64,000 bases of DNA from Massospora cicadina (GCA_022478985.1 JAKSZP010009192.1:186001-250000); one strand, 5' to 3'; positions 45,851 through 57,937 are shown, counted from the stretch's first letter. Notes: generated by a model from the letters alone, not told the origin. Translations and numbers: made by a program.

Positions 45851-47481
45851 AGTTAGAGGTACATGTTACCCATTTGATGATTCCGCTGGGTAAGTTTGTG
45901 TCTCAACTTTCCTCTCCCTTGGCCCATGAACAAGCGCATGCTCCTCTTGAAAATGCGGAGGAATATGGTATGTTCACAAAAAATTCCTTTCACAGCTTTT
46001 GTCGGCCACATATAATATGGTCTTACCAAGAGTGCATTGAATCAGGAGGACATTATCAAGAGTTACCAAATAAGGGGTGAGATGGTGTGGTTTTAAGGCT
46101 GCCTATGGGTCCCATCTGGACCATTTAGCCTGGAAATCATCGGGACCATCATGATGGAATCGCCATTGTTCATGCTGGGAAAGCGAAGACTCTGGAGCTA
46201 ATTTTCCGCACTTACAATTGAAAGGTTAGCTGCGCAGGTGGCCAGGTATTGTAAAGAGTGCTTGATCAGCAACCAAATTAACCAAATATCCAGCCACTAG
46301 CAGATTTGTTTGTAACAGTTCAAAAGGCTGAAGAGCCTTATACTTCTTTATCAGTGGTTTTTATTGTGAAGTTACCTGCACCAGATGGCTACGATGCTAT
46401 CATGGTAGTAGTAGACTGTTTTACAAAGTTCTCCTACTTTAGACCTGCAGAACCACATTAATGCAGCTGAGATGGCTAGGCTCTTTGTCTCTCATGTTAT
46501 TGCTCTTCATGGGGTCCCCCAAGAGTAATTAGTGATCTCAGGCCCCAGTTTACTCCATCTTTTGGGAAGAGTTGTGTAAGACTCTTCAGATTCGACCATG
46601 CCTTTAACTGCTATCACTATAATCAGATGAGCAGATTGAACTACTGAACCAGTGCTTATAGCAGTTCCTGTGGTGTTACAACGCTGCAGATCACTCAGAT
46701 TGAGTTTCCCATCTCCCTATAGCCTAATTTAGCTATAACAACATCCAACGTGCATCTTTTAGTTCTTCCCACTTCTACGCCAACTATGGCTTCAACCCCG
46801 CCTTCAACAAGGAGCCCTTTGTGGATCAAAGGTGGAAGCGGTAGTGGATTATGAAAGTTGATTAAGAAAGTACACCAGGGGTTTAGCACAAACTTAGAAT
46901 TAGCTATGAAAGCTTATAAGGAGAATGTGGACCTGAAGAAATGGGTAGGTCGTGCATATCATGAAGGGGATCTCGTGATTCTGAATGATGAAAACATCCC
47001 CATCAAGCAACCATGTAAAAAGCTGGGACCAAAGAGTAATGGGACCTACCATGTAGCCAAAAAGGTGGTCCACGGACTCATACCATTTGGATCTCCCCAC
47101 TCACAAAAGATATTCTCAGTCTTCCATGAAAGCAAGCTTACGTTTTTTGAGAGCCCCTATCAGAGACTCCAGAGGCTTATCTCGTGGATGGGGCGCTGGA
47201 TTGGGGAGTAAACGAGATTGTAGCCTCCCGCAGAGTCATAAGAAGGCTTGAATACCTAGTATCCTGTAAAGGAAGTTAGTGCAGTGGAAAACAGTTGAGT
47301 ACCAGCGCGCATTTGCGCCCATGCTCAGAATCTAGAAAAAGTTTTTCATGAGTGGTTCCTTGATGCTGCAGGAACCAAGTCTCAGCAAACCATCGCCCCT
47401 ATTAAGTTGGCCCAGCCCACAAGAACTTACCGTGGTCAAGCCCCTGAAGGGGTGTGGAACCTCAAAATAACAATAGGGTAA
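45851..47481 (+). pseudogene. Gyp-D integrase, decayed
   Basis: H2C2 region near 46140-46290. Core: DGYDAIMVVVDCFTKFSYF near 46390, VISDLRPQFTPSFGK near 46530 (Asp kept), then QIELLNQCL-like text near 46630 (catalytic Glu). The tail (46858-47211) reads KKVHQGFSTNLELAMKAYKE, GRAYHEGDLVIL, KKLGPKSNGTYHVAKK, FSVFHESKLTF, the SH3-like module. No chromodomain follows. Purine-rich text precedes the LTR. Confidence 0.8.
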
Positions 47482-48365
47482 TGTCGTGTCCTGATGACAT
47501 AATTGAGGGTATCACTTGCAGGATTTATCTAGTCATCAGGAGGCCAAAAAGGTGAAGTTGCAGGCCTTCTTGACCTCAAACATACCCTATATCAGAGCTG
47601 GGTCCAGGCCAAGTTGTCTTAGGTCAGCCTAGGGTATTTGAATGACGTTCTGCCTATGTTATGGCAAATGCATTAAAATGCACTTGCTATATCACTTATC
47701 GCGACTTTTGGTTTGGTTAATTGGTTAATGGATTTTGAAATCCATTCGATTTTTTAAAATTTAAATTTGGGTCAGCCATGTTTACAATTAATAATTTGAG
47801 TTTAGTCATTTTTACAAGCTATTGTACCCAGGCCAATGGAAGCGTGCGTTTATTGGTGCACCTGGCTTAGCACCACCTCCCCCAATTGACAATTCCTCCT
47901 GAAAGTTTATTATTCCTCTAGACCAACTTTCCTCATTGGTCAATTTCTTTCCAATAAACAATTCCTTACTTTATTACGTTTTTTTAATATAGTTCTTTTG
48001 GCGGTCCTGTGTGCAGACCTCTTCAAGAAGGTCTCAGGCAACGTTGGCACCTACATTTTATCTAGAGTACTGCAGCATACGGTGCACCTGCGGGTCACTC
48101 TGGTCCCCTCCATTAAAAAACACCCTTGCTTCCTAGCATTGATATCCACTTAGTTATGGATTCCCCTTTAGGTCCAACCAGATTATGTTATTTATTTGTT
48201 ATTTACTCTTATACACTACGTTGTTCACCCTTGCCCTAGGTCTTTTATGCTCTGGCACCATCCGCAGTTCTCTATTTCTGACCTTGTTAATAGCTAGTTC
48301 CCTGGCGGTGTGGTTGTGAAACCTGATCTACCTCGCTGAGAACAAGAGAGTTACAGACATTCTCT
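47482..48365 (+). repeat. Gyp-D 3' LTR
   Basis: Starts TGTCGTGTCCTGATGACAT. It aligns with 17637-18524. The last bases (TCTCTTCAAAG) lack the TTGACA end of the other copy, so the exact end is uncertain. Confidence 0.82.
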
Positions 48366-49351
48366 TCAAAGTGGAAAGCTTTGCCCCATTCAAGGAGAAA
48401 ACAATATTCATGAGTGCTGTATTTATAGGGTATACCGCGAGTGACATCATCACAGTGTAATCAACTGAAACACTTAATTTAATCTCAGGGTAGACCCCTG
48501 CTTAATTTTGAATTTGTCAAAACTCTAAGGAATAGAAGAATAAGAATCCTTCTTTTTTGAGAGGCGCGCACATGTTTTGGGGCCATATTCATAGGGGATG
48601 CCCCTGGTATAACCATGACAGCCAAATTACCTTTCCTTATCTGGGTTGAGGTGGGGATATCTCCAAAAAAGAGCTTTTAATCATCTGGCCAAAGTTGGAA
48701 GGGGGATTTTCCGCGGGGCAATTCTTGTATTAAAATTCCAAAGTATAATGAAGAGATATCATTTTATTAAAAATTGGGCAAAGGTAGGGTATAGGCTTGT
48801 CACAAAATTATTAACCAAATTATTTTATCTGGCGGCCTTCTTGAAACATAACAAAAACCTTTTAGAGGGCCTGGAATGATGAAACTTACAGGCAACGCTG
48901 CTCCAGGACATGCTCCAAGCTGTCCGCAGATTTCCATAAAAGCGTAAGCGCATAAAACGCTGCAAAAACCTAGTCAGCCGCCTCAGCAGACAGTCAAATT
49001 TACGTCCATCTATGATAGGGTGAATGGGAACCAAGCATATTGTTATTAGAAGAGGTTTCTGCCAAGAGAGAAGCAAGTGCCTGTTGTAATTGAGAGAAAA
49101 TTTTGGGGATGGTCAGGGAAGCAACCACAGGATCATGAAGAGTCAGAGTCCACCAGGTACGAGCAGGAAGCTTGGCACTTCCCAATTGGTAGTTGCAATA
49201 TTAACGCTGAGATGCACCTAAACAAAACCAAATGAGAAAACTGAGCACCATAGTGGCCATGAAAAACGGCAATTGCACTCAAATTACACATAAAAAATCT
49301 CCACGCAGATAATATGAATGCTTGTAAAATAAAAAGGTGGCGTTTAACTAA
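48366..49351 (-). other. Gyp-B leader, right of the Gyp-D insertion
   Basis: Minus-strand text matches the Gyp-D leader stepwise: GGTCTACCCTGAGATTAAAT parallels GGTCTAACCCTGAGTTTAAA, and GATGATGTCAC and CTTGAAxxGGGCA also recur. Together with 17525-17636 it rebuilds the leader. No coding sense seen. Confidence 0.82.
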
Positions 49352-50234
49352 TGTCAAGAGAGTGTCTGTAACTCTCTCATTTCCAGAGAGGTGGTGCGTA
49401 GTTCACAGGCAAACCTTCAGGAATTTAATTGTTAGTAAGATTGGAAGTGGGCACTTTGGAAGGTTCCAGAGCATAAGGACCCAGGGCAAGGGTGTACAAC
49501 GTGGCATTAAGGACTAGGTAATTAATTAACAACAAAACTTGGTTAAACACCAAATAAAAGTCCAAAAATAAGTGGGGATCTGTACTGAGGTGCTTGGGTG
49601 CCTCGATCTGGAGGGGACCAGAGCAGCCCAGAGGTGCACCAGATATGGTAGATTTTTTGTTAAAATAAAGTGACAAGCGTTGTTAGAGACCTCCTTGAGG
49701 AGGTATGTGCATAGGTTTCCCAAGGAACCATAAAAATTTAAAAGCTAAAGGGGAATTTTATTAATAAGTCAACCAACAAGGAGAATTGGTCACATGGAAA
49801 CATACTTGAACAATGGCGGACGAGTCATCAAAGGGTGGAAGTGGTTTTAAGCCTAAGCAAACCAATAGGTCATGCTACCATCAGCCAATGTACTGTAACT
49901 CAAATAGACCAAACGCGCTTTTTGCATTGTAGCTGGACTCATCCCAAATTTGGTAATATCATAAATGGAATGGTTTTCAAAACCCTGTTCCTCAAGCAAC
50001 TGTAATGAACCATCAGAATTTAGAACGTAACAGGTGTTTTAACGCCAAGGCGTAACGCTGGGCTGAGCATCACGCACGTTCCCAGGACCAATCTGGGAAT
50101 ATCTTTCCTGTACTTAGTGTTGGTCCAGGGTATGTTTAAGGTCATGAAGGCCTTGCAATTTGACCTTTTTGGCCTCCTGACGTCCATCTTTATACTTACA
50201 TTTTGTGCCCTAAATATGACTTGGAGCCATGACG
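49352..50234 (-). repeat. Gyp-B 5' LTR
   Basis: 883 bp. The minus-strand start is CGTCATGGCTCC at 50234 (TGTC in the other copy) and the end CTCTTGACA at 49352. It is followed by TTAGTTAAACGCC, not a TGG-type primer site. Confidence 0.87.
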
Positions 50235-51050
50235 TTTGCCAGTGTATTGCAAAATCCCTGTAGCATTCTGTACAGCTGATATAACCCTTGTGCTTTTATT
50301 ATTGCAAATTTTTTATCTTCCTTTGGAAAATCGATTTGCCAATATCCCAAAATCAATTCCATGGCTTAAAAGTAATTTGCATCCCCAAGTAATCAAGTGC
50401 GCATCAATCCTTAGCAGTGGATAGGAATTTTTCTTAGTGATTCTATCTAATCAGCAATAATTGATCACTACTTGCATTTGATCTGTCCTTCTTTTTACAA
50501 TTAGGATTGGGCTCACTCATGGAATTGATGATGGAATAAGGAGCCATATTTAATAGCTTGCTGATTTCCTCGCTGACCACAGCTTCAGCATCATTATACC
50601 AGTGGACTGATAGCATTTAATTAGCAGATAATACCCAGTGTCACCTTTTTGGATCGCAATTTTTATGCATCCAAGGTAATGGTCATCCTGGTAAAATGTC
50701 CCCCAATATTTCTCATATAGTCAGAGCACACTTTCTGTTGCTCAAATAGATCACCTGATTTCTACTTATTAGTCAAATATTAATACTAGCAGCATCCAAT
50801 GATAATCTTACTTCTGTTAACGTTGCAAAATTATGAGATTTGCATAAATTTGGCCATTAGGGATCAGATTCAGAAACGCAGACTTGATTCATTTTAACTT
50901 TTATCAGTTTTTCACCAAAATTGGCTAGAAGTACTCTGATTTTACCATGCCCTGGCTTAATAATACCCAGCGCTACCCATGGCTCCACTCTTAATTTATT
51001 CATGGGCTAACAATTTCTCCATACAGCTGTTCTGGATTTTTTAGCATTTA
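50235..51050 (-). pseudogene. Gyp-A reverse transcriptase, N-terminal part
   Basis: Minus-strand PNPNCKKKDRSN near 50490-50530 is the fingers block, and QGFCNTLA ends at the Gyp-B junction. Other RT text lies between them in broken frames. Aligns with Gyp-E 33150-33900. Confidence 0.7.
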
Positions 51051-51199
51051 CCCTGTGCAAACTATAATTTGCATTCCCAAGACAATGGTGTTTGCCTCAT
51101 TCATAATCAAAAGTATTCCTTGATTCTCCAAGATCTCCTATAGCATTTTCCACAAATTTTCATCCAGCTAAACTGTACTAATTAAGTATAATGAAATCA

Positions 51200-51620
51200 A
51201 TGTGTACCAGATTTCCAAAAATAGCTTTTCATCAGCAAAGCATTTTCTTTCCGTTGATATAACAAGGGAAGGGTTTGCCCCCAAAATCCTCATGGTATTT
51301 TCTTCAAAATTACACTTCATCATATTTAGTCAGGAATTCCGTCCCAATGAGTTTATCATAATTCTGATTAACCAACACTATGACAGGATCTGATACCACA
51401 AGCAATCTAAACCAAAGAGGCAGCACACTGTAGGCTCCACATGAAATGGTAATATCTGATTTGCCAGTTCCATAATCTTTCCAGTGCTCCAAATCCAGGG
51501 TTAGCTTCATGAACTTAACTAATTTGGTTGATACAATATTGATGGGCGCTCCACTATTAAACTTCTCCTTTACTCTTATTTGAATGACTAGTATGTCTTC
51601 ATAGGTACACTCAGAGTATT
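51200..51620 (-). pseudogene. Gyp-A aspartic protease, catalytic Asp lost
   Basis: The minus strand reads FNSGAPINIVSTKLVKFM, where Gyp-E has VDSGAPINIILTKLVKNM. The catalytic Asp is Asn (51556-51558). The frame continues as 51310-51510 (KDYGTGKSDITISCGAYSVL, then YDKLIGTEFLTKY). Confidence 0.82.
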
Positions 51621-51779
51621 AAAAAGGTATTTACTGATTGAAAGCAGAATTTTTGTCAAATTGAAGGTATGGATTAATTGCGCGGTTATATTAGGGAAAG
51701 ATTCCTTGATTGTGCTAATAGGTAAGAAGACGTTTACCTTAACGAGTTGTTTTTAGTATCTTTTTAGGGCTTTTAATGG

Positions 51780-53273
51780 AACTGATATTCTCCAATATTT
51801 GAAAAGCATAAAGTCAAGCAACCTCCTTCACAATATTGGGGTCTATCTCCTTTGTTTTAGCTCGTGTAATTGTGTTAAAGTTTAAATTGACCACCTGATC
51901 AATTAGATCACGTGCATTTTCTTTCATGAGTAGATCAGCAATTTCAATATCATTGTTCATGATGTCATGGAAGACAGCTTTGATAGCAGTTCTAGATTTT
52001 TTATCTAGAATGCTGGTCCTTTTACTGACTCTGTACCAGTTTTTTTCTTTGCTAATTTAAATTAATGTGTTACTTCAGCTTCAAATCCCAACATTGAGCA
52101 ATTACATGCTCAAGTTTTCCACATTTGAAACAACAGAATGTTATTCTATCTATTTGTTCTTGTCCCTCAGGTTTATTTCCTAGTACAATTTAATTCTCAG
52201 GCTTCTTATGGTTCTCAGAAAATTTAAAAATATTCTAAGCTTTTGCCAAGGTCACTTTATAGGCTTTGATTGTGAGCTTCAAAGGTTGCTTAGAGAATCT
52301 TAATATAGTCCACCATCTGTGAGGTCGAGGTTTTATTAACCAGCACTGATTCCATAATACGTGCAGTTCATAATAGGGCTGAAGTGCCAATTGAATAGTA
52401 ATCTGCACATCAAAATCTAAAATTACTTTTGCCCCTACAAGGATCTGTGACTCCTGGTAAGAACAATCTTCATAGGTAGCCTAAAATTTATCCTTTTTGG
52501 AATTATATACCCATATATTTTTTGCAAAACCATTCTCGTAGGACTTCAATATTTGGTTTTGATTGCTTACTTTGCTTCAGCGTACAACCATTTTTCCCCA
52601 TAAAAGTGGGGCAACATCATATTATGACAATCATTTTAAAGGCAATTATAATGGTTACCGCTTTTTAGTGGTCTGCATAATAGAGCATCATCATATCAAA
52701 AATAAAGAAAACCCCTGTGGCGTTATCCCAGTGAAAGGCTGGAAAAATTTGATGTATTCCAAAAATCTTTGGTCGCTCCACTGGTAGGGGTTCCTGACCA
52801 ACAACTTGATTAACCATAGGCGTTGCTTCATGGAGACATCTTTGAAATGGCAGCAAATAATTTAGGCATATTTCTCAATAGGGCTTCATTATTGACTGAG
52901 CTTCATATTTCTATTGTAGGATTCAATTGCCTCCAAAAAGAGTGCAATCACACTTGTGAATATCTAGTTCCCATAATATGCTTCCAAATTTTCACCGTAT
53001 CCTCATGAACATGACATAGAATTTCCTGTTTAATTCATACTTAGTTTTTTAAAATAAGTTTTCTTGATTACTTTTTCTCTATTTTTGGTTCAAAGAGGCC
53101 GCCTTCCTGCAGAGGATATTATTAATTTTCCCAACCTACTAATTCTCCTCTTCAACTTTAGTTAAACACTCCACCAAGGCAGTGAAATTGGCTTGTGACG
53201 CCAAGCTCAACACGTTCTGGTTGAAGGCATCCAGCTCCACCCAAAGCTTCTGAAGTTCGTTCTTATAAGACAT
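51780..53273 (-). pseudogene. Gyp-A gag
   Basis: It starts with ATG at 53273: MSYKNELQKLWVELDAFNQN, then NFTALVECLTKVEEE, coiled-coil-like. The capsid part is spread over 52180-52700 and is poorly readable. A perfect CX2CX4HX4C knuckle (CFKCGKLEHVIAQC) is at 52091-52132. Layout equals the Gyp-E gag without the LINE-b insertion. Confidence 0.78.
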
Positions 53274-53319
53274 TTTTGAAAAAATCTGCTATTGTTTTTG
53301 GCTTTTGAAACACAACTAC

Positions 53320-53337
53320 CCCTTGTAGTGAGCACCA
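53320..53337 (-). other. Gyp-A primer-binding site
   Basis: Minus-strand TGGTGCTCACTACAAGGG, two bases from the LTR end at 53340. Confidence 0.65.
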
Positions 53338-53339
53338 AA

Positions 53340-55238
53340 TGGAAAATTTAGGGTCTGATTTTAGATAATTATAGCTCACCTTAACTCCCTTATTTAGCTG
53401 CATAGATTCCTGACAAATCAAAGATAGATTAACTAAATTTTTTGGCAATAAAAGCTGAAGTTTATTATAAAAGTTGATTGCTCTTATAGCCATGTTGAGT
53501 ATAAGGTACGAGATAAATGGGTGCTTCTTTGTCATTAAGGTATCTATTTTGGTAGGGTTTTCTTCCCTATTCTTTTTACGCTGATCCAGCAGAGATTTTA
53601 AACAAACAAATTAATCTAAGAATATCTGATCCCTGCACTCTTGTCCCAAAGTTATTCTATACAGATAAAGTATAAACAACTAAGTTTTTATCAAATTAAG
53701 ATCTGCTTTACTATTATAATATTGTGTGTTTTTATAGGGCAACGGCTCACAGCTTTACAGTTGCTCATTAGAGATTAATGTTTAATCTTCTTAATTTTTT
53801 ACTTTTGTGATTACCTTCTGTATAATGGCGGGTTCCTTTGCCTTGATTATCTCCAGTAGGGTAATCTTTGTAATTTGGCAATCATTTATTATTGTCAGGA
53901 GCTGGGCACCAATTCCATAAGGGCTGTGTTGCCTGATTACACATACTACCACCAAAACAAGCGTTAAAAGTGCTTTGGTATTTTCAATTAACGCCCTATT
54001 TTGTCAGGTCTGTATATTTCTTCATATTAATCTGACTATTGGGTATCAATCTCTCATTAGATTACCTCTTTACTATTTTTAGGGATGATCAATGAAACAT
54101 TAAAAAAATCATTCATTGGATTATATCCTCTTTGATTATTTATGAAAATTGTTTTAGTCAGCAAACATCGCCAAATAATAGATTTTGAATTACAATCTTT
54201 AGATACTTAATCTGTAAGTGAGTTAGATAATGTAGTTAAACAAAAATTCAACAGTTGATTTCTTCAAAACTAGATTGAGTATTTCCTCAATGCTAGACAG
54301 GTGCTGATGCTCTTCCTTCTGATAATTAAAGATAGTTGAAATATTCCAAAAAGGGAAGTCCTACCCTTCAAATTAATCTCTAGAGTTGGCAACTTCCGGA
54401 CACAAGGGAACTTATCTCTTCCTCTATTGACATAAGAGATCTCAAGAACTTGAAACTAAATGTATAGACAAAGGAGAAATATCCTTCCAACAGAATCCTA
54501 AGAGAATAGTACAAAAAAGTTTATAACAGGATAAATATTTATTATATTTATAACTAGTTCTTTTTTAAGTAATTTCAGGGGATTTTATAGGGAAATCTGA
54601 CACCTAATTCTTCTTTTGGTGCCCCAATAGGAACAGCATCCATCCTATTAAATTTAGCCCCTAGGAATTGTCCAAAACGATGATTACTCCATCTGTCTAA
54701 TTAGATTTCAACACTGACTAGAATATGACCCCTCCTGGGTTATTTATCTGAAGAGCGTATCCCAATGCCTTTATTCACCCCCTGCGGATTAGCCTTATTG
54801 AGCTAGCAACCTGTTCAGCAAATAGGACCTTAAACATATTAACAGCACATTGCGTTGCCTATCAGACTAATCCGCAAGTTGCTGCCAACAAAAGCGTTTT
54901 AAACAATCAGCAACAGGCAATAAGCCCCTTATTGATTTTTAAATAAACTTTGATTGAATTATACAAGTTAGACTATTTATTAATTTTCAATTCAATAAAT
55001 AAACCACTTTTAAAGATTATTGGGATCCTCCCTGATGGAAAATAAATACTATGGCCAAATCAAATACCACCAATCTAACTAACTTTCCCACAGGAATTAA
55101 AGCTAGCAATAGTTACCACATTAAATAATACCTCTAACAATGCTATGGTTTTTCTTATAGAAAAATCACCCCAGTGGATAATGTAGATGATATTATAATT
55201 GCTTAAGCTGGATTATGTGGGCATTTTATGTCTCAACA
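53340..55238 (-). repeat. Gyp-A 5' LTR, probably also 3' LTR of Gyp-A2
   Basis: About 1.9 kb with TG...CA ends (minus strand TGTTGAGAC at 55238, AATTTTCCA at 53340). The low side is followed by a primer-binding site and Gyp-A gag. The high side is preceded by GGGGATG, which looks like a polypurine tract, and by Gyp-A2 pol. No second copy was found to confirm the length; it is longer than the 1.1-kb Gyp-E LTR, so a hidden insertion is possible. Confidence 0.55.
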
Positions 55239-56771
55239 CATCCCCAATTGACCAGATTATCCAGCAAAGATAGAGTTTTGATGGCAGACATCATTTCAAT
55301 CCAAGGCCCGAATTAAGCCAACATGATTAAATTGGATTTTGGCGGAGCTAATAATCTTTTTCTTGCTCTATTTATCTCTACATTCCCATTCTCCCAAATA
55401 TATTCACTCTACATTTTGCTCTTGCTGCAGTTTCCTAAAAGCGCAGTTTCTTTGTTCCATGCTTTATCAGGACTACTTTGATCAATATCACCAAAATATG
55501 TTACTGAACGCATGTTTCCCCCATATTGGGCTCTTACAATTCCACGCCATACAAAAATTATCTTGGCCAATCTCACTGATTAATCCCTAATGCCCATACT
55601 CCCCCAAGTCAGGCTATAATTTTTTGATAATAAAGGATCTTCTACTCTTTCTCCTTACTCATGCCTCTCCATGGTGGGCCAGTTTTGCCTTGAGCTGTAC
55701 TACCAAATGTTCACGTTCTTCTTCGTTTTTATCATAGTACATCTTTACTTTTCTCCACAAGACAACCAAAGGTGGGAACACTACTTTAAATATTTATTAT
55801 CGTGGCAAATTAAATAAATATCAGCTCTTAATAGAAATTTCAAATGTCTCTTTTTTATCTCCAAAAATAATCCTCTTATAAATAAATATATATTTTTCCC
55901 ATATGTTTTAAATCTTTTAGTATTTTTAGTATCTATTCTCTTAGATCTAATACGTTAAATAATTGTTATGGACCCAATTCACTATACATTACATTGGTGA
56001 TGTTTTAACATCTAGGCATCTGTTTCCATCTTTACAAAAATTAAATGGATCTGACCATAATTTGTACAACTTGTTTCTTCTGCCAAATTCATGGATATCA
56101 AAATAGGCTATCCTATCTCCCAAATGGTATTCTTTGAGTTCTGGTTGATTTAAATTATCCTGCTTCTTTGCTCTAATTCATCTATTTAATGTTTTGTTAG
56201 ATGCCTGTAATTGTGTGTTTGATCATGTTGCTTGCCATTTGGGTAGAATATTTCTTAACTGATCCCAAAGCTGAGATTTTACTGCTGATACAACATCAGC
56301 TGTAGTGAGTGCTCTTCACCCATATAATAGCCCAAATGGCTTTTTACCTGTTGCCATATGATAAAAGATAATGTATGTAAAGGTAACTGAACTCAGATAA
56401 GATCCTCAAGCGGAGGTAGCCTGTTACCAATCTTCTCAGCGTTGCAGACAGAGTTCAATTGACTCTCTCTAGCATTCTGTATTTTTCTTGATGGTAGGGA
56501 ATGGACACTACTCATCAGATTCTTATTAAATCATTCAGTCTTGAGATCATACAGAATGTAAAGTTGGCTATGTTATTACTGAGTAATACTTGTGGGCATC
56601 TAAGCCAGTACAATAATTGTCCAGTATGAATATTATTGTTCTCATTACATATATTCTGCTCTAAGGCCTTTGTATTAACCCATTTGGTCAGTTGTTATAT
56701 TGTTATTATAATGTACTTTACTCCCCTGTACTAACACTCAAGGGTTCCATATCATCTATTGACACCCTGTG
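55239..56771 (-). pseudogene. Gyp-A2 integrase C-terminal part and 3' spacer
   Basis: 56000-56771 aligns with Gyp-A 4090-4850 and Gyp-E 24120-24880 (for instance AATAGGCTA and ATGGTATT blocks, and the region corresponding to SDNxTNF near 56560-56590). 55239-55980 shows no domain. The integrase stops at 56771 and resumes at 63044 after Gyp-H. Confidence 0.65.
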
Positions 56772-57937
56772 TGTCATGTTTACATGATCTAAATATAGGC
56801 ACCAGCAGTAAAGACAAGGCTTGGTAGCAGGAGGTCCAAAGGGTCAAGTTGCAGGACCTTCCTTATCTAAAGCACACCTTGGATCAACACTGAGTACAGG
56901 CTAGGTATGCCCAGGTTGGCACAAGTGAGGTGCATAACGCCCAGTCACTTGTTTCAGCTTTTGCATTAAAATAGACGAGTTATCTTTTAAATGATAACGG
57001 ACTAATTTGGTTACTTGGTGAATGGGGGTTCAAAACCAATCTTTTAGTACTAGTGGTGCCCAACCCAAAAGTGTGAGCCACCATGCTTCTTTTTTTGCAA
57101 ATGGACTAAACAAAGGGATTATTAGATAAAAAAATTCCTAATATGGCACCTCAGCAAACAGCCTAGGAGGCCATATCATAAGGTGAGGTAGCTTTAGGAA
57201 ACTTTTGACCAGTGCCCGCTTTAGATGGCGGACCATAGCAGACAGCATTGGGGTGGGAGCATCAGCGACATGAGCAAAAGGAGGATAGTTGTGGGGACTT
57301 CAAAACCCAATTAATTTACAAAATTTTTAACTCAGTTTCATCTTGATTCAATTAATTACATATTATTGGACATCCTTTGAAGTATAGTACCCTGTTATAT
57401 GGAAAAGTGCGCTTATTAATGCACCTTGGCTTAGCACTAATTTCTCCACTGGATGATTCCCCCGACTTTGTTTAATTATGATCCTTAGGTACCAAAGTTC
57501 CTTGTTAGTTGCCTTCCTTTCAATAAACCCCTAGTTATTTTTATGTTTTTTCTTATGTTGACTTTAGCAAACCTGTGCGCGGATCTCTATGAGGAGATCT
57601 CATATCCGTTTGCCAATTAGCTGTCTTAAAATTATTACAGCATCAGGTATACCGCTGGGCACACAGGTTCCCTCCAAACTGAAGCACTTGTGCACTCTAG
57701 CCCTGTTCAAAGCTTGGTTATGAACTTCCCTTTGAGGCATAGCCAAGTTTTTCTGTTTTTTTTAATCACTACTTATAAATAATATGCTAACCACCCTCGC
57801 CCTATGTCACTTTAGCTTAAGCACCCTCTGCAGGGGCTATCTGTAGTTTAATACTAACAAATAGTTCCCATGCGTTGGTCCAGTGCACCGTGCACCACCA
57901 CGCTGGGAACTGGAGAGTAATAGACACTCTCCTGACA
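56772..57937 (+). repeat. Gyp-H 5' LTR with an insertion
   Basis: 1166 bp against 887 for the 3' copy; the excess is the insertion at 57041-57298 with its target duplication. TGTCATGTTTACATGA start, CCTGACA end. Confidence 0.88.
57041..57298 (-). mobile_element. LINE-c, 5'-truncated relative of LINE-b
   Basis: 258 bp flanked by TTCAAAACCAAT (57029-57040) and TTCAAAACCCAAT (57299-57311); the other Gyp-H LTR has a single copy. On the minus strand it encodes NYPPFAHVADAPTPMLSA, clearly like GNYAPHPTDAPTPLLSA near the end of LINE-b ORF1. It is thus a second, differently tailed member of that LINE group, truncated at its 5' end. Confidence 0.75.

Larger units (their letters stand above)
17637..48365 (+). 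mobile_element. Gyp-D, Ty3/Gypsy element split by Gyp-E
   Basis: 5' LTR 17637-18524, leader, gag, protease and RT start to 20896, then Gyp-E, then RT, RNase H, integrase and 3' LTR (47482 to about 48365). The RT text runs to KLDL at 20895 and continues with the FIQFxIKK block at 44870. It sits in the Gyp-B leader. Left flank TGAAA (17632-17636) and right TCAAA (48366-48370) may be the target duplication if the last few LTR bases are lost; this end is uncertain by a few bases. Confidence 0.85.
6087..50234 (-). mobile_element. Gyp-B, Ty3/Gypsy element carrying two large insertions
   Basis: Extent is set by two LTRs on the minus strand, 5' LTR 49352-50234 and 3' LTR 6087-6971. The element's own sequence is in four pieces: 48366-50234 (LTR and leader), 14386-17636 (gag to integrase), 6972-7749 (integrase end), and the 3' LTR. 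Gyp-D splits the leader and Gyp-C splits the integrase. Joined, the pieces follow the layout of Gyp-D and Gyp-H, which are the same family. Confidence 0.88.
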
